From positions 1-14,729 of the forward strand of contig JAGXAX010000009.1 in NCBI GenBank assembly GCA_018971405.1: DNA of 14,729 nucleotides, given 5' to 3'. Within the stretch, counting starts at the first letter, position 1. Every line of letters begins with the position of its first letter. Of the stretch, positions 6,816 to 14,006 are shown in pieces. Origin of the DNA: Alphaproteobacteria bacterium. GTDB lineage: Bacteria > Pseudomonadota > Alphaproteobacteria > Micavibrionales > UBA2020. Both the position numbers and the translations under genes were made by a program. The notes under the pieces were generated by a model. That model was not told where the DNA came from and did not search any database. It was given only the letters and a program-made list of their open reading frames with translations.

Positions 6816-7022
6816 ATGATGGCGGAAGAACAGGAAGATCTGCAAAAGGCCCTTGAGGAGCTCAAGACCGAGCACCGCGACCTCGACATCGTCATCCAGC
6901 AGTTGTCCGAAACGGTGCCTGTCGACTTTCTGCGCCTCAACCGCCTGAAGAAGCGCAAACTGTTCCTCAAGGACTCTATTTCCAAAATGGAAAGCATGCT
7001 CCTGCCGGACATCATTGCCTAG
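6816..7022 (+). CDS. DUF465 (YdcH-like) small coiled-coil protein
   Basis: 68 residues, highly charged and heptad-patterned (EEQEDLQKALEELKTEHRDLDIVIQQL), followed by the family's second helix with the basic patch LNRLKKRKLFLKDSI. Members of this family are small cytoplasmic alpha-helical hairpins of unknown function, common in proteobacteria and often in several copies. Length is normal for the family. Two ATGs in a row (6816, 6819) are possible starts; the only Shine-Dalgarno-like AAGGA is 12 or more bases upstream, so translation initiation may be weak. It is divergent from phosphofructokinase and followed 89 bases later by a small membrane protein on the same strand. Confidence 0.85.
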   Translation: MMAEEQEDLQKALEELKTEHRDLDIVIQQLSETVPVDFLRLNRLKKRKLFLKDSISKMESMLLPDIIA

Positions 7023-7111
7023 CCCCCGCGATATCATGTAGCATGGGCGCTAAAGATGATACTTCCCGTTCCATACAAAGATTGTGATTTAACAGAAAAA
7101 ATGGTGGTGCG

Positions 7112-7366
7112 ATGATGAAAGTCGAAGACTGGGAACAGAACCACATCAACAGCCTGACGCTCAAGCTTATTTTCGCCGCAACGCTGGCCACGCTCGCCGC
7201 CGCGGGGATATCGATGGCCATGCGCCACTTCGGCCTGCAGCAGATCCAGCCGGACCTGCTCTTCGCGCCGTGGAGCATCGCGCTCGTGATCGGCACGTCG
7301 GTCGCCTTCCATCAAGGCGTACTGGCGGAGCGGGCGCGCAACGAAAAACCCGAAGAAGAAAAGTAA
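7112..7366 (+). CDS. Small two-helix membrane protein, unknown
   Basis: 84 residues. A short charged N-terminus (MMKVEDWEQNHINS) precedes a hydrophobic segment at about 17-37 (rich in Ala, Leu and Ile). A loop with RHFGLQQIQPD follows, then a second segment at about 50-71 (LFAPWSIALVIGTSVAFHQG) and a charged tail ending KPEEEK. Two helices with both ends probably cytoplasmic is the simplest topology. I do not recognise a family. ATG 7112 is immediately followed by a second ATG; no strong ribosome-binding site is visible. The stop is 18 bases from the convergent hdaA stop. The reading frame, hydrophobic pattern and neighbouring DUF465 gene support a real gene; function cannot be assigned. Confidence 0.65.
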   Translation: MMKVEDWEQNHINSLTLKLIFAATLATLAAAGISMAMRHFGLQQIQPDLLFAPWSIALVIGTSVAFHQGVLAERARNEKPEEEK

Positions 7367-7384
7367 CCGGCGGAAGCGCGGCCT

Positions 7385-8044
7385 TTATAAAATCTCTTTC
7401 ATCAGCGGCACGGTGACGGGGCGCTTCTGGCTGAGCGCGCGGCGGTCTGTCTCATCGACGACGCGGCGCATGGCGGCGAACGACCGCTCGATGCGCGGCA
7501 CGATGAAGCCGATCACCCCTTGCGGCACGAAGACCTGCCGGTCGGAGAAAAGCTTGGCGAGGACGATTGCCATCAGCGCGTCGTCGGGCGAGCCGAGCGC
7601 GGCGGCGGGCGCGGCCATAAGGCGTGATTTCAAATCCGGCAAAACGAACGGCCATTCCGCCACCGGCTTTGCCGCCGTCAGCAGCATATGCGCCCCCTGC
7701 CCCTGCAGGAAATTGTAGAGGTGAAAAAGATGCTCTTCCTTTTCGCTGTCACCGATAAAGCGCATGGCATCGTCGATGACGGCCGGCAGAGGGCCTTCCT
7801 GCCGTTCCTGCATGGCCTCGACGCTCTCCATCTCCGCGGCGCCCGATTTCTGCCGCCAGACGGTGCAAAGGTGCGTCTTGCCGCTGGCGGGCGGGCCGGT
7901 GATCACGAACGCGGGGGCGGGCCAGTCGGGATATCTGTCGAGCCACGCCACGGCGGCGCGGTTGCAGTCCGACACCCAGAAATCCTCGCGCCCGAACGCG
8001 CCGCGCGTTTCAAGCGCGAAGGGAATCTGCTCCGGCGCGTTCAT
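7385..8044 (-). CDS. hdaA: HdaA, DnaA-related regulator of replication initiation
   Basis: AAA+ protein that, with the DNA-loaded sliding clamp, triggers ATP hydrolysis by DnaA after initiation and so prevents re-initiation. 219 residues, usual length for the family, lacking the DNA-binding domain of DnaA. Visible: N-terminal clamp-binding-like QIPFAL at 6-11, the GREDFWVSDCNRAAVAWLDR block typical of alphaproteobacterial HdaA, Walker A GPPASGKT at 50-57, a Walker B-like AVIDDA near 90, and an arginine-rich RIERSFAAMRR near the C-terminal lid. Its ATG overlaps the stop of the upstream DUF2066 gene by four bases (ATGA), indicating translational coupling. The start block and the family match make the call firm; activity on DnaA here is inferred from relatives. 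Confidence 0.92.
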   Translation of the reverse strand: MNAPEQIPFALETRGAFGREDFWVSDCNRAAVAWLDRYPDWPAPAFVITGPPASGKTHLCTVWRQKSGAAEMESVEAMQERQEGPLPAVIDDAMRFIGDSEKEEHLFHLYNFLQGQGAHMLLTAAKPVAEWPFVLPDLKSRLMAAPAAALGSPDDALMAIVLAKLFSDRQVFVPQGVIGFIVPRIERSFAAMRRVVDETDRRALSQKRPVTVPLMKEIL

Positions 8045-9570
8045 TGTATATTTGCGCCGCCTGCGGCAGCGGGCATGTTTACGCCGCCTGCGGTGACGGG
8101 AACGGTTGCGCCAGCAGCGGCGGGAACGGACGCGGCGTTACCGGCGGCAGGAATAGTTGCGCCGCCACCGGCGGCGGGAATAGTTGCGCCGCCACCGGCG
8201 GCGGGCGCGCTTTTGGCCAGCTTCAACTCGTAGACCGTCCTTTGCGTCGGCGCGTCGCTGCCGAGAACGGACGCGCCCACGTCCACCACCGGCCGGTCGA
8301 TCACAAGCCCCTGCGCCGCCAGCGCCGCCCTGAGGGAGGAGAGGCTGCCGTCAAAGGAAATCGTGAACTGCGCCGCATGGGTGGTGAGGCCGGAAATCTC
8401 GATCGACAGCGGCGGCACGACGGCGGCGAGGCGCTTTTGCGCCTCCATCCACTGCGCGAAGCTGCCAAAGTCCATCATCGCGGCGACGGACATTTGAGCC
8501 GCCGCGGGCGCGGGTTCGTTGACGACGGGCACCGGCGCCGCAAGCGGCGTTTGCGGCATGGAAGAAGACACGGGCGCGGCATTGGGCTGCGGCGCTTCAA
8601 GGGCGCCGATCACCAGCGGAATGGCCTTTTTGAAGGACGCGGCGTCGTCGAACGTGCCGGAAACCGTCTGTAGCCGCGTGAAAGTGCCGTCCCTGTAAAG
8701 ATAAATGTCCACGCCCCCGGCGTCGGGCGACATATGGGCGAGCAGCACGGCGACAGCGGTCGCGCTGTAGTTGGCGCGCAGTTCCTCGATCGTGCGGTAG
8801 TCGCCCTTCCATACGGCCTCGGGATCGCCGGAAGACACGTCCGTCAGGTCGCCGAGCGGCACGGTCACGGTCAGGCGCGGCTGCGGCCTGGATGTGCCCT
8901 TGTCCTGCCATGCATCGCGCCACGGGTTGGGGTCGTCCCACAAAATCCGGCTGCCGTCGGTCTGTTCGAGATAGGGCAGGACAAGAATATTGCGGCGCGC
9001 GGCAGGTACGGTTTTTGCGGGCGCGGTTTCAGCGGGCGCGGGCGCCACGCCGGACAGACCGGAAGCCATGTCCGTTCCCGCCCCCTCGTCCGTCGCGTCA
9101 GCGCTATCGGCCACGGACGCCGCCGCAGGCACGGCCGCAGCCGCAGGCGGAACGGGGCCCGGCGATGCCTGCACCACGCCAAGCCCTGCCGGAACGGTTA
9201 TGTAATTAGAAAGCTGGGGCGTAAAGCGCACGGTAAAGTCCGCCACGTAGCGGTCGGAGGACATCTGCTCGTTGCTGATCTGGAAATCGCGCACGAGAGA
9301 CTCGATCGTCGCGTCGTCCGGCACCTGATAGTTTTTGAAGGCGTCGGGCGTCATGGATTTTTCCGCGAGAAGCTCGAAAGCCGTCCGCTGCGCCGCGACA
9401 ATCGCTTTCTCGCGGGCGACGACGGCGTTTTTATCGGTCTTGTCGACATGGATTCCCGTGACCGTCGGCGGCGGCGCGGCCTGTGCGTGCGCGGGCGCGG
9501 AAAATCCGGCTGCTGCCGCCAGAAAAGCCGAAAGCAGCAGGCAATATGCGAGGGAGCGGTGATTTAACAT
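8041..9570 (-). CDS. DUF2066 exported protein with Pro/Ala linkers and repeat tail
   Basis: 509 residues. Signal peptide about 1-29 (ends APAHAQ), so it is exported. Residues about 35-128 match DUF2066 (REKAIVAAQRTAFELLAEK ... RYVADFTVRF). After an Ala/Pro linker comes a second region at about 175-320 (NILVLPYLEQTDGSRILWDD ... YLYRDGTFTRLQ). A further domain of about 70 residues (QWMEAQKRLAAVVPPLSIEI ... TVYELKLAKS) follows another linker, and the protein ends in about six PAAGGGATI-like repeats. The family is widespread in proteobacteria and has no established function. ATG 9570 is preferred because the hydrophobic signal starts right after it; an in-frame TTG at 9597 would add nine residues. 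It lies just upstream of hdaA with a four-base overlap, an association seen in other alphaproteobacteria. A periplasmic protein coupled to a replication regulator most likely reflects shared expression, not shared function. Confidence 0.87.
   Translation of the reverse strand: MLNHRSLAYCLLLSAFLAAAAGFSAPAHAQAAPPPTVTGIHVDKTDKNAVVAREKAIVAAQRTAFELLAEKSMTPDAFKNYQVPDDATIESLVRDFQISNEQMSSDRYVADFTVRFTPQLSNYITVPAGLGVVQASPGPVPPAAAAVPAAASVADSADATDEGAGTDMASGLSGVAPAPAETAPAKTVPAARRNILVLPYLEQTDGSRILWDDPNPWRDAWQDKGTSRPQPRLTVTVPLGDLTDVSSGDPEAVWKGDYRTIEELRANYSATAVAVLLAHMSPDAGGVDIYLYRDGTFTRLQTVSGTFDDAASFKKAIPLVIGALEAPQPNAAPVSSSMPQTPLAAPVPVVNEPAPAAAQMSVAAMMDFGSFAQWMEAQKRLAAVVPPLSIEISGLTTHAAQFTISFDGSLSSLRAALAAQGLVIDRPVVDVGASVLGSDAPTQRTVYELKLAKSAPAAGGGATIPAAGGGATIPAAGNAASVPAAAGATVPVTAGGVNMPAAAGGANIQ
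8047..8206 (-). repeat. 27-bp repeat array at the 3' end of the DUF2066 gene
   Basis: About six in-frame units of 24-27 bp encode the tail of the DUF2066 protein (PAAGGGATI, PAAGGGATI, PAAGNAASV, PAAAGATV, PVTAGGVNM, PAAAGGANI). Two units, 8150-8176 and 8177-8203, are identical; CGCCGCCTGCGG recurs 27 bases apart at 8055 and 8082. The array runs to within one codon of the stop that overlaps the hdaA start. Confidence 0.85.
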
Positions 9571-9705
9571 AGGTTTTCGCCTGTCAGGATGAAACAACCG
9601 GTTATGACTCTAGACCCGCCCTGTTTAAAAATCCAGCCTTCTGCGGAACAAAGTTGAGTTTCCGCCCGACAGAATAGTATCCTGAAGAGGGGAGTGACCA
9701 AAGGC

Positions 9706-12700
9706 GTGACGGCAAAACTCGCAAAACATGCAATCGCGGCGGCGGGCGTTTTCGCCGCCTTGCTCTTCTGGACATCCGCGGCGCGCGCCCAGAGCCAGCC
9801 CTTCCCGACGATGGCGCTGACGGCGCAGACCGCCTCCGTCGCGCTCGCCTCCGACATCCGCGTCATCGACGACCCCAAAAACGACCTTTCGTTCAGTCAG
9901 GTTCTCGCGGCTTATGAGCGGCAGGGCGGCAAGCCCGCCGCCACGGACGGGAAATTCGTGACGCCCGACGGCACGGCCCCCGCCTACTGGTTTCTCTTCA
10001 CGGTGGACAACCGCGATCCCGTCCGCCAGCGCTGGAGGCTTGACCTCGGGCAGCGGCCCGACGGCACGACCGGCCTCGCCGACCGCGTCGCGTTCTTCTC
10101 CGCCGCCGCGCCCGGCCGCCCGCTGCTGATCGACGGACGGCTGGTCAGAGACAAGACGCAGGCCGAAGGACAGGAGAAAAACGCCGTGCCGCTGACGGCA
10201 CCGACCGGCACGGCGACGACATACGCGCTCTACATCCAGCCCGCGGCGGGTGTGCCGCTGCGCTTCGCCCCCGCTCTCGAGGACGACGGCGCTTACAGCG
10301 ACGCGCGGCAGCAATACAGGCCGGCCGCCAGCTTTCTCACCGTCGGCGCGGCCTGCCTCGCGGGACTGATGCTGTTTTTCCTGCTGTGGTACAAAAACGC
10401 CGTGCCCGCGCTGCTGCTCGCCTACGGGGGCGCGGAGTTGCTGCTCTACGCCTCCGGCGACGAAATCGTGCCGCAGGGCAACGACGCCGCCGCCGTCCAC
10501 ATCGCCCTGACCGCCGCCTGCGCCTGCGGTGCCGCGCTGCTGCTCGCGCAGCAGCTTTTCTTCTCCGGCGGGCGCAGGGCGGACTTGTCCTTGTGGATCG
10601 CCTCCGGCCTCGCCGCGCTGCTCGCCGCGCTCGCCGCCGCGGGGCTTGAACTGCCGGGTCTCGCCTGGCTCTCCCACATGCTGCTGCTGCGCGCCCTGCC
10701 CGTCGCCCTGCCCGCCGCGCTCGCCGCCACCGGCATAACCATGGCGGTGGCGGCGGAAGAAAAAGCCCCGCCCGCCCTCTACGCGCTCGCATGGCTCGTC
10801 GCAGCCGCCGGCGCGCTGCTCTGGAACACCGGCGTCGGCGCGCCTCTTGCGCTCGGCGCGCACCTGATCCTGCTCTCCGCCGCCGCCGTCACGCTCATGA
10901 TCGCCCGCGACGCGCGCCTGCGGCGGCGGCAAAAGGCGGCGGCCGACAAGCGCCGCGAAGACCTCGAATTCCATAAGACCTCTGAAATGGCGCACGAGGC
11001 GCGGCTGCTCAATGTCATGCAGCGCGAGAAGGAGCTGATGGCTGACCTGCGTCGGCGCGAGGCCGAAAGGCTGAAAGCCCTGCAACAGGCCAAGGAGGCC
11101 GCCGACGGCGCGAACAGGGCGAAATCGGAATTCCTCGCCGTCATCAGCCACGAGATCCGCACGCCCCTGACCGGCATCATGGGCATGACGCGCCTTTTGC
11201 TCGGCACCGCGCTCGACGCGAAGCAAAAAGAATGGGCGGAAACGACGCAATACGCGGGCGAGGCGCTGCTCGGCCTGATCAACAACCTGCTCGACTTCTC
11301 CAAGGCCGAAGAAGGCAAGATGGAGCTGGAAAGCATCGGCTTCGACCTCCGCCGCCTCGTCGACAGCATGGTGATGCTGATGTCGGGCCGCGCCGCCGAG
11401 AAGAAAATATACCTCAGGACGGACATCGACGCCGCGACGCCGCTGCAGCTCAACGGCGACCCCGCGCGCCTCCGGCAGGTCCTGCTCAACCTCATCGGCA
11501 ATGCCATCAAGTTCACCGAGCAGGGCGGCGTGACCGTCGCCGTGCGCCCGCAGGGCGAAGAGAACGGCAGGCCGCGGATCTATTTCGCCGTCACGGACAC
11601 CGGCATCGGCATCGCGCCCGAGGCGCAAAAAAAACTCTTCCAGCCCTACCAGCAGGCCGACGCCGCGACGGCGCGGAAATTCGGCGGCACCGGCCTCGGC
11701 CTCTCCATCTCGAAAAAACTCGTCAACGCCATGGGCGGCGACATCCGCCTCGACAGCGCGGCGGGCAAGGGCACGACCTTCTCCTTCGTCCTCGCCTTCT
11801 CGCGCGCCGAAGGAGGAATAACGGCGGAAACGGCGCAGCCGCCCGCCGCGCAAGCCGCCGCCCCTGCGGCGCAGGCCCCGTCTGAATCCGCGCTGCACGT
11901 CCTGATGGTCGACGACAACGCCGTCAACCAGAAGGTCGTCGCGGGCATGCTCGAAAAGGAAGGCCATGCCGTCAGCGCCGCAAGCAGCGCCAAAGAAGGG
12001 CTCGCCCTCCTGCAGGATGGACCCTTCGACGTCGTGCTGATGGACATGGAGATGCCGGAAACCGACGGCCCCGCCGCCACGCGCCTGATCCGCGCCCTGC
12101 CGGACAAGGCGAAGGCGGACGTCCCCGTCATCGCCATGACCGCCAACGTCGGACGCGAGGACATCATGCGCTGCCTCGACGCGGGCATGAACGACTATTG
12201 CGCCAAGCCGATCAACCCCGACAAGCTGAACGCCATCCTCTCGCGCATCACGCGGCGCGCGCCCGCCGCCCGCGTCACGCCCACGGTCAGCCCGCAACCG
12301 CCCAAAGCGCGCAAGACGGTGCCGGACATCAACAAGGAAGATACGGTCGAGCGGGTTGAACTCAAACATCACGAGGAAGACGCCCCCGTATCCGCCCCCG
12401 CGCCGCGCGGCGCGGCGGCGGACATGGATCTGCTCGATACCGCCGCGCTCGGCGCGCTCAGGGAGAGCCTCGGCGCGGAACATCTGGAAGCGCTGCTGAA
12501 AGACTTTTACGAGAAGGCCGAAGGGCTGATCGGACAGGCGGAAAAGGCCGCCGAGGCGCGCAGCGTCAAGGCGCTTACCGCCTGCGGCCACGACCTCGCG
12601 GGCATGGCGTCGAACTTCGGCTTCAAGGCGCTGGGCGAGATCGCGCGGCAGATCAACCGGCTCGGACGCGACGAAGCGGGCGCGGGCGCCATCGCGCCCA

Positions 12701-12771
12701 AAGTCGCGCAGTTGCGCCCCGCCTACGACGAAAGCCGCGCCGCCCTCGAAAGCTGGCGCGGCGGCGCGTAA
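9706..12771 (+). CDS. Hybrid sensor histidine kinase with 7TM sensor, receiver and HPt domains
   Basis: Membrane sensor kinase with a complete internal phosphorelay. 1021 residues: signal peptide about 1-28 (ends SAARAQ); extracellular DISMED2-like beta domain about 60-200 ([11 protein letters not shown] ... WRLDLGQ); seven-helix 7TMR-DISM-type membrane region about 208-398; coiled linker; HisKA with H482 (ISHEIRTP); HATPase with N box NLIGNAIKF near 595, DTGIGI and GGTGLGL; receiver about 730-845 with VDDN, phospho-acceptor D780 (LMDMEMP), MTAN and the CAKPIN lysine; linker; HPt about 905-1021 with H962 in [11 protein letters not shown] (the usual Lys after HxL is Ala). GTG 9706 is chosen because AGGGGA is 12 bases upstream; GTG 9694 is in frame but touches the Shine-Dalgarno. 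The output regulator is not in the window. Extracellular DISM domains are thought to sense carbohydrates or small ligands; the ligand here is unknown. Confidence 0.93.
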   Translation: MTAKLAKHAIAAAGVFAALLFWTSAARAQSQPFPTMALTAQTASVALASDIRVIDDPKNDLSFSQVLAAYERQGGKPAATDGKFVTPDGTAPAYWFLFTVDNRDPVRQRWRLDLGQRPDGTTGLADRVAFFSAAAPGRPLLIDGRLVRDKTQAEGQEKNAVPLTAPTGTATTYALYIQPAAGVPLRFAPALEDDGAYSDARQQYRPAASFLTVGAACLAGLMLFFLLWYKNAVPALLLAYGGAELLLYASGDEIVPQGNDAAAVHIALTAACACGAALLLAQQLFFSGGRRADLSLWIASGLAALLAALAAAGLELPGLAWLSHMLLLRALPVALPAALAATGITMAVAAEEKAPPALYALAWLVAAAGALLWNTGVGAPLALGAHLILLSAAAVTLMIARDARLRRRQKAAADKRREDLEFHKTSEMAHEARLLNVMQREKELMADLRRREAERLKALQQAKEAADGANRAKSEFLAVISHEIRTPLTGIMGMTRLLLGTALDAKQKEWAETTQYAGEALLGLINNLLDFSKAEEGKMELESIGFDLRRLVDSMVMLMSGRAAEKKIYLRTDIDAATPLQLNGDPARLRQVLLNLIGNAIKFTEQGGVTVAVRPQGEENGRPRIYFAVTDTGIGIAPEAQKKLFQPYQQADAATARKFGGTGLGLSISKKLVNAMGGDIRLDSAAGKGTTFSFVLAFSRAEGGITAETAQPPAAQAAAPAAQAPSESALHVLMVDDNAVNQKVVAGMLEKEGHAVSAASSAKEGLALLQDGPFDVVLMDMEMPETDGPAATRLIRALPDKAKADVPVIAMTANVGREDIMRCLDAGMNDYCAKPINPDKLNAILSRITRRAPAARVTPTVSPQPPKARKTVPDINKEDTVERVELKHHEEDAPVSAPAPRGAAADMDLLDTAALGALRESLGAEHLEALLKDFYEKAEGLIGQAEKAAEARSVKALTACGHDLAGMASNFGFKALGEIARQINRLGRDEAGAGAIAPKVAQLRPAYDESRAALESWRGGA

Positions 12772-12774
12772 AGA

Positions 12775-13197
12775 TCAACCGACGATTTCGCTGTCCTTGA
12801 AGAAGAGGGAAATTTCCATCTTCGCGTTCTCCGGACTGTCGGAGCCGTGCACCGAGTTCGCCTCGATCGATTCCGCGAATTCCTTGCGGATCGTGCCGGC
12901 ATCGGCGTTGGCGGGGTTGGTCGCGCCCATGATCTTGCGGTTGGCGGCGACGGCATCCTCGCCTTCCAGCACCTGCACCACGACGGGGCCGGAAGTCATG
13001 AACTTCACCAGATCGCCGTAAAACGGACGCTCCTTGTGGACGGCATAGAACTGCTCCGCCTGTTCTTTCGTCATGCGGATGCGCTTTTGCGCGACGATGC
13101 GCAGGCCGTTTTCCTCGAACTTGGCGTTGATCTTGCCGGTGAGGTTGCGGCGGGTGGCGTCTGGCTTGATAATCGAGAAAGTGCGTTGCGTTACCAT
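12775..13197 (-). CDS. ndk: Nucleoside diphosphate kinase
   Basis: Transfers the gamma phosphate of ATP to nucleoside diphosphates through a phospho-histidine, balancing NTP and dNTP pools in the cytoplasm. 140 residues, the normal bacterial length. The start [13 protein letters not shown] and the active-site block [12 protein letters not shown] with H117 are both intact, along with the [16 protein letters not shown] core. The ATG at 13197 has AGGAG seven bases upstream; an in-frame upstream extension to 13254 lacks homology and would run through the promoter, so it is rejected. Its stop is only three bases from the convergent kinase stop. It follows the 181-residue unknown gene by 77 bases but has its own promoter-like sequence. 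Confidence 0.97.
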   Translation of the reverse strand: MVTQRTFSIIKPDATRRNLTGKINAKFEENGLRIVAQKRIRMTKEQAEQFYAVHKERPFYGDLVKFMTSGPVVVQVLEGEDAVAANRKIMGATNPANADAGTIRKEFAESIEANSVHGSDSPENAKMEISLFFKDSEIVG

Positions 13198-13232
13198 TGT
13201 CGGTCTCCTGCTTGAAAAATCCGGGGAGACTT

Positions 13233-13261
13233 TATATACGTTCTTCCGCGCCAAAAGGCAA
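13233..13261 (-). promoter_or_regulatory. ndk: Candidate ndk promoter
   Basis: On the minus strand TTGCCT (13261-13256), a 17-base spacer and TATATA (13238-13233) lie in the gap between the unknown gene and ndk, giving a leader of roughly 30 bases with AGGAG near its end. Each hexamer matches the sigma-70 consensus at four of six positions. Confidence 0.45.
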
Positions 13262-13274
13262 GTATGGGAAAAAC

Positions 13275-13820
13275 CTACATTTTGAACTGGCGTTTCGGCT
13301 TCGGCGCGGGCGCCGGCAGGCGCTTGGCATCAGGCGGCGCCATCTCCGGATAGCCGTAGCGGCTCTCCATCTTGCCCTCTTCGTAGGTTTTGCCGATATC
13401 GATGATGAGCCTCGGCTCCAGTTTCTCGCCGCCGGTCAGGCCGGAGAGGTTGACTGCGACGTCCGCTTTGGCCGCCTCCTGATGGATTTTTTTGTAGCCG
13501 GGCAGCTCGACGATGTCGCCGGCGCTGAAATCCGCGTGCGCGCCGGAAACCGCGATCGGAAACGTGCGCCGTAGAACGAGATTGCCCGCTATCAGCATTT
13601 CATTGATCGCATCCTGCCGGTCTTCGGGACGGTGCATCACGCCCGCCAGCTCGTTGAAGATGTTCGTGCAGTTTACCCTGACGCAGGGCTCGATCTTGCC
13701 CGCAAGCTCCGACAGCGCGAGGTCCAGCACGTCCAGATAACATTCCTGCCGGTGCGGACTCTCGTGCGCCTCCTCCAGCAGGGCCCTGATCATCTGGCTC
13801 GGTTTTTTGTCCTGTTCCAT
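13275..13820 (-). CDS. Hypothetical protein, 181 residues
   Basis: I do not recognise the family. The protein is soluble, without signal peptide or membrane segments. The first 75 residues look all-helical and acidic ([30 protein letters not shown] in pattern), with C27, C46 and C51. A central stretch has beta character ([12 protein letters not shown] ... [20 protein letters not shown]), and the tail is Pro/Lys-rich ([16 protein letters not shown]), a possible nucleic-acid-binding or disordered end. AAGGA lies nine bases before the ATG at 13820, and a near-consensus promoter lies about 60 bases upstream, so the gene is probably well expressed. It is divergent from recF and precedes ndk on the same strand. 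Confidence 0.75.
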   Translation of the reverse strand: MEQDKKPSQMIRALLEEAHESPHRQECYLDVLDLALSELAGKIEPCVRVNCTNIFNELAGVMHRPEDRQDAINEMLIAGNLVLRRTFPIAVSGAHADFSAGDIVELPGYKKIHQEAAKADVAVNLSGLTGGEKLEPRLIIDIGKTYEEGKMESRYGYPEMAPPDAKRLPAPAPKPKRQFKM

Positions 13821-13883
13821 AGCTGCAATCCTTTTTCCTGCGCGGGCGGATGCGGAAATCGCTCCCTGACCGCTATTCTGGTT

Positions 13884-13912
13884 TTTATATTATATTTTAT
13901 GGCTAATGTCAA
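13884..13912 (-). promoter_or_regulatory. Near-consensus sigma-70 promoter of the 181-residue gene
   Basis: On the minus strand a perfect TTGACA (13912-13907), a 17-base spacer and TATAAA (13889-13884, five of six) sit in an AT-rich stretch, with an A/T-rich region upstream that could act as an UP element. It predicts a leader of about 55 bases. It is the best promoter match in the window. Confidence 0.65.
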
Positions 13913-13945
13913 TATATTCTGTAAATAAATAACCTCATTAATCTT

Positions 13946-13974
13946 TTGTCTTGTCTTAATTTTTATCTTATAAA
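13946..13974 (+). promoter_or_regulatory. recF: Candidate recF promoter
   Basis: TTGTCT at 13946-13951, a 17-base spacer and TATAAA at 13969-13974 precede the GTG start at 14007 by about 32 bases. It is back to back with the promoter of the divergent gene in the same AT-rich gap. Confidence 0.5.
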
Positions 13975-14006
13975 TCAATCTTGTAACTTAAATCATCGGG
14001 CGTTGC

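Noticed and set aside
9571..9597. TTG start extending the DUF2066 protein by nine residues
   Set aside because: TTG is a rare start, and the added residues only precede an already complete signal peptide beginning at the ATG 9570.
9625..12591. Antisense open frame of 988 codons opposite the hybrid kinase
   Set aside because: Its translation is Arg/Gly/Val-rich with no recognisable domain, whereas the plus strand carries every motif of a kinase. High GC at codon position 3 suppresses antisense stops.
13198..13254. Longer ndk start at 13254
   Set aside because: The added 19 residues lack Ndk similarity, cross the candidate promoter, and the ATG at 13197 has a well-placed AGGAG.
13821..14006. 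Possible replication origin
   Set aside because: There is AT-richness but only one poor DnaA-box-like site, and no dnaA or dnaN nearby; the AT content is explained by two divergent promoters.
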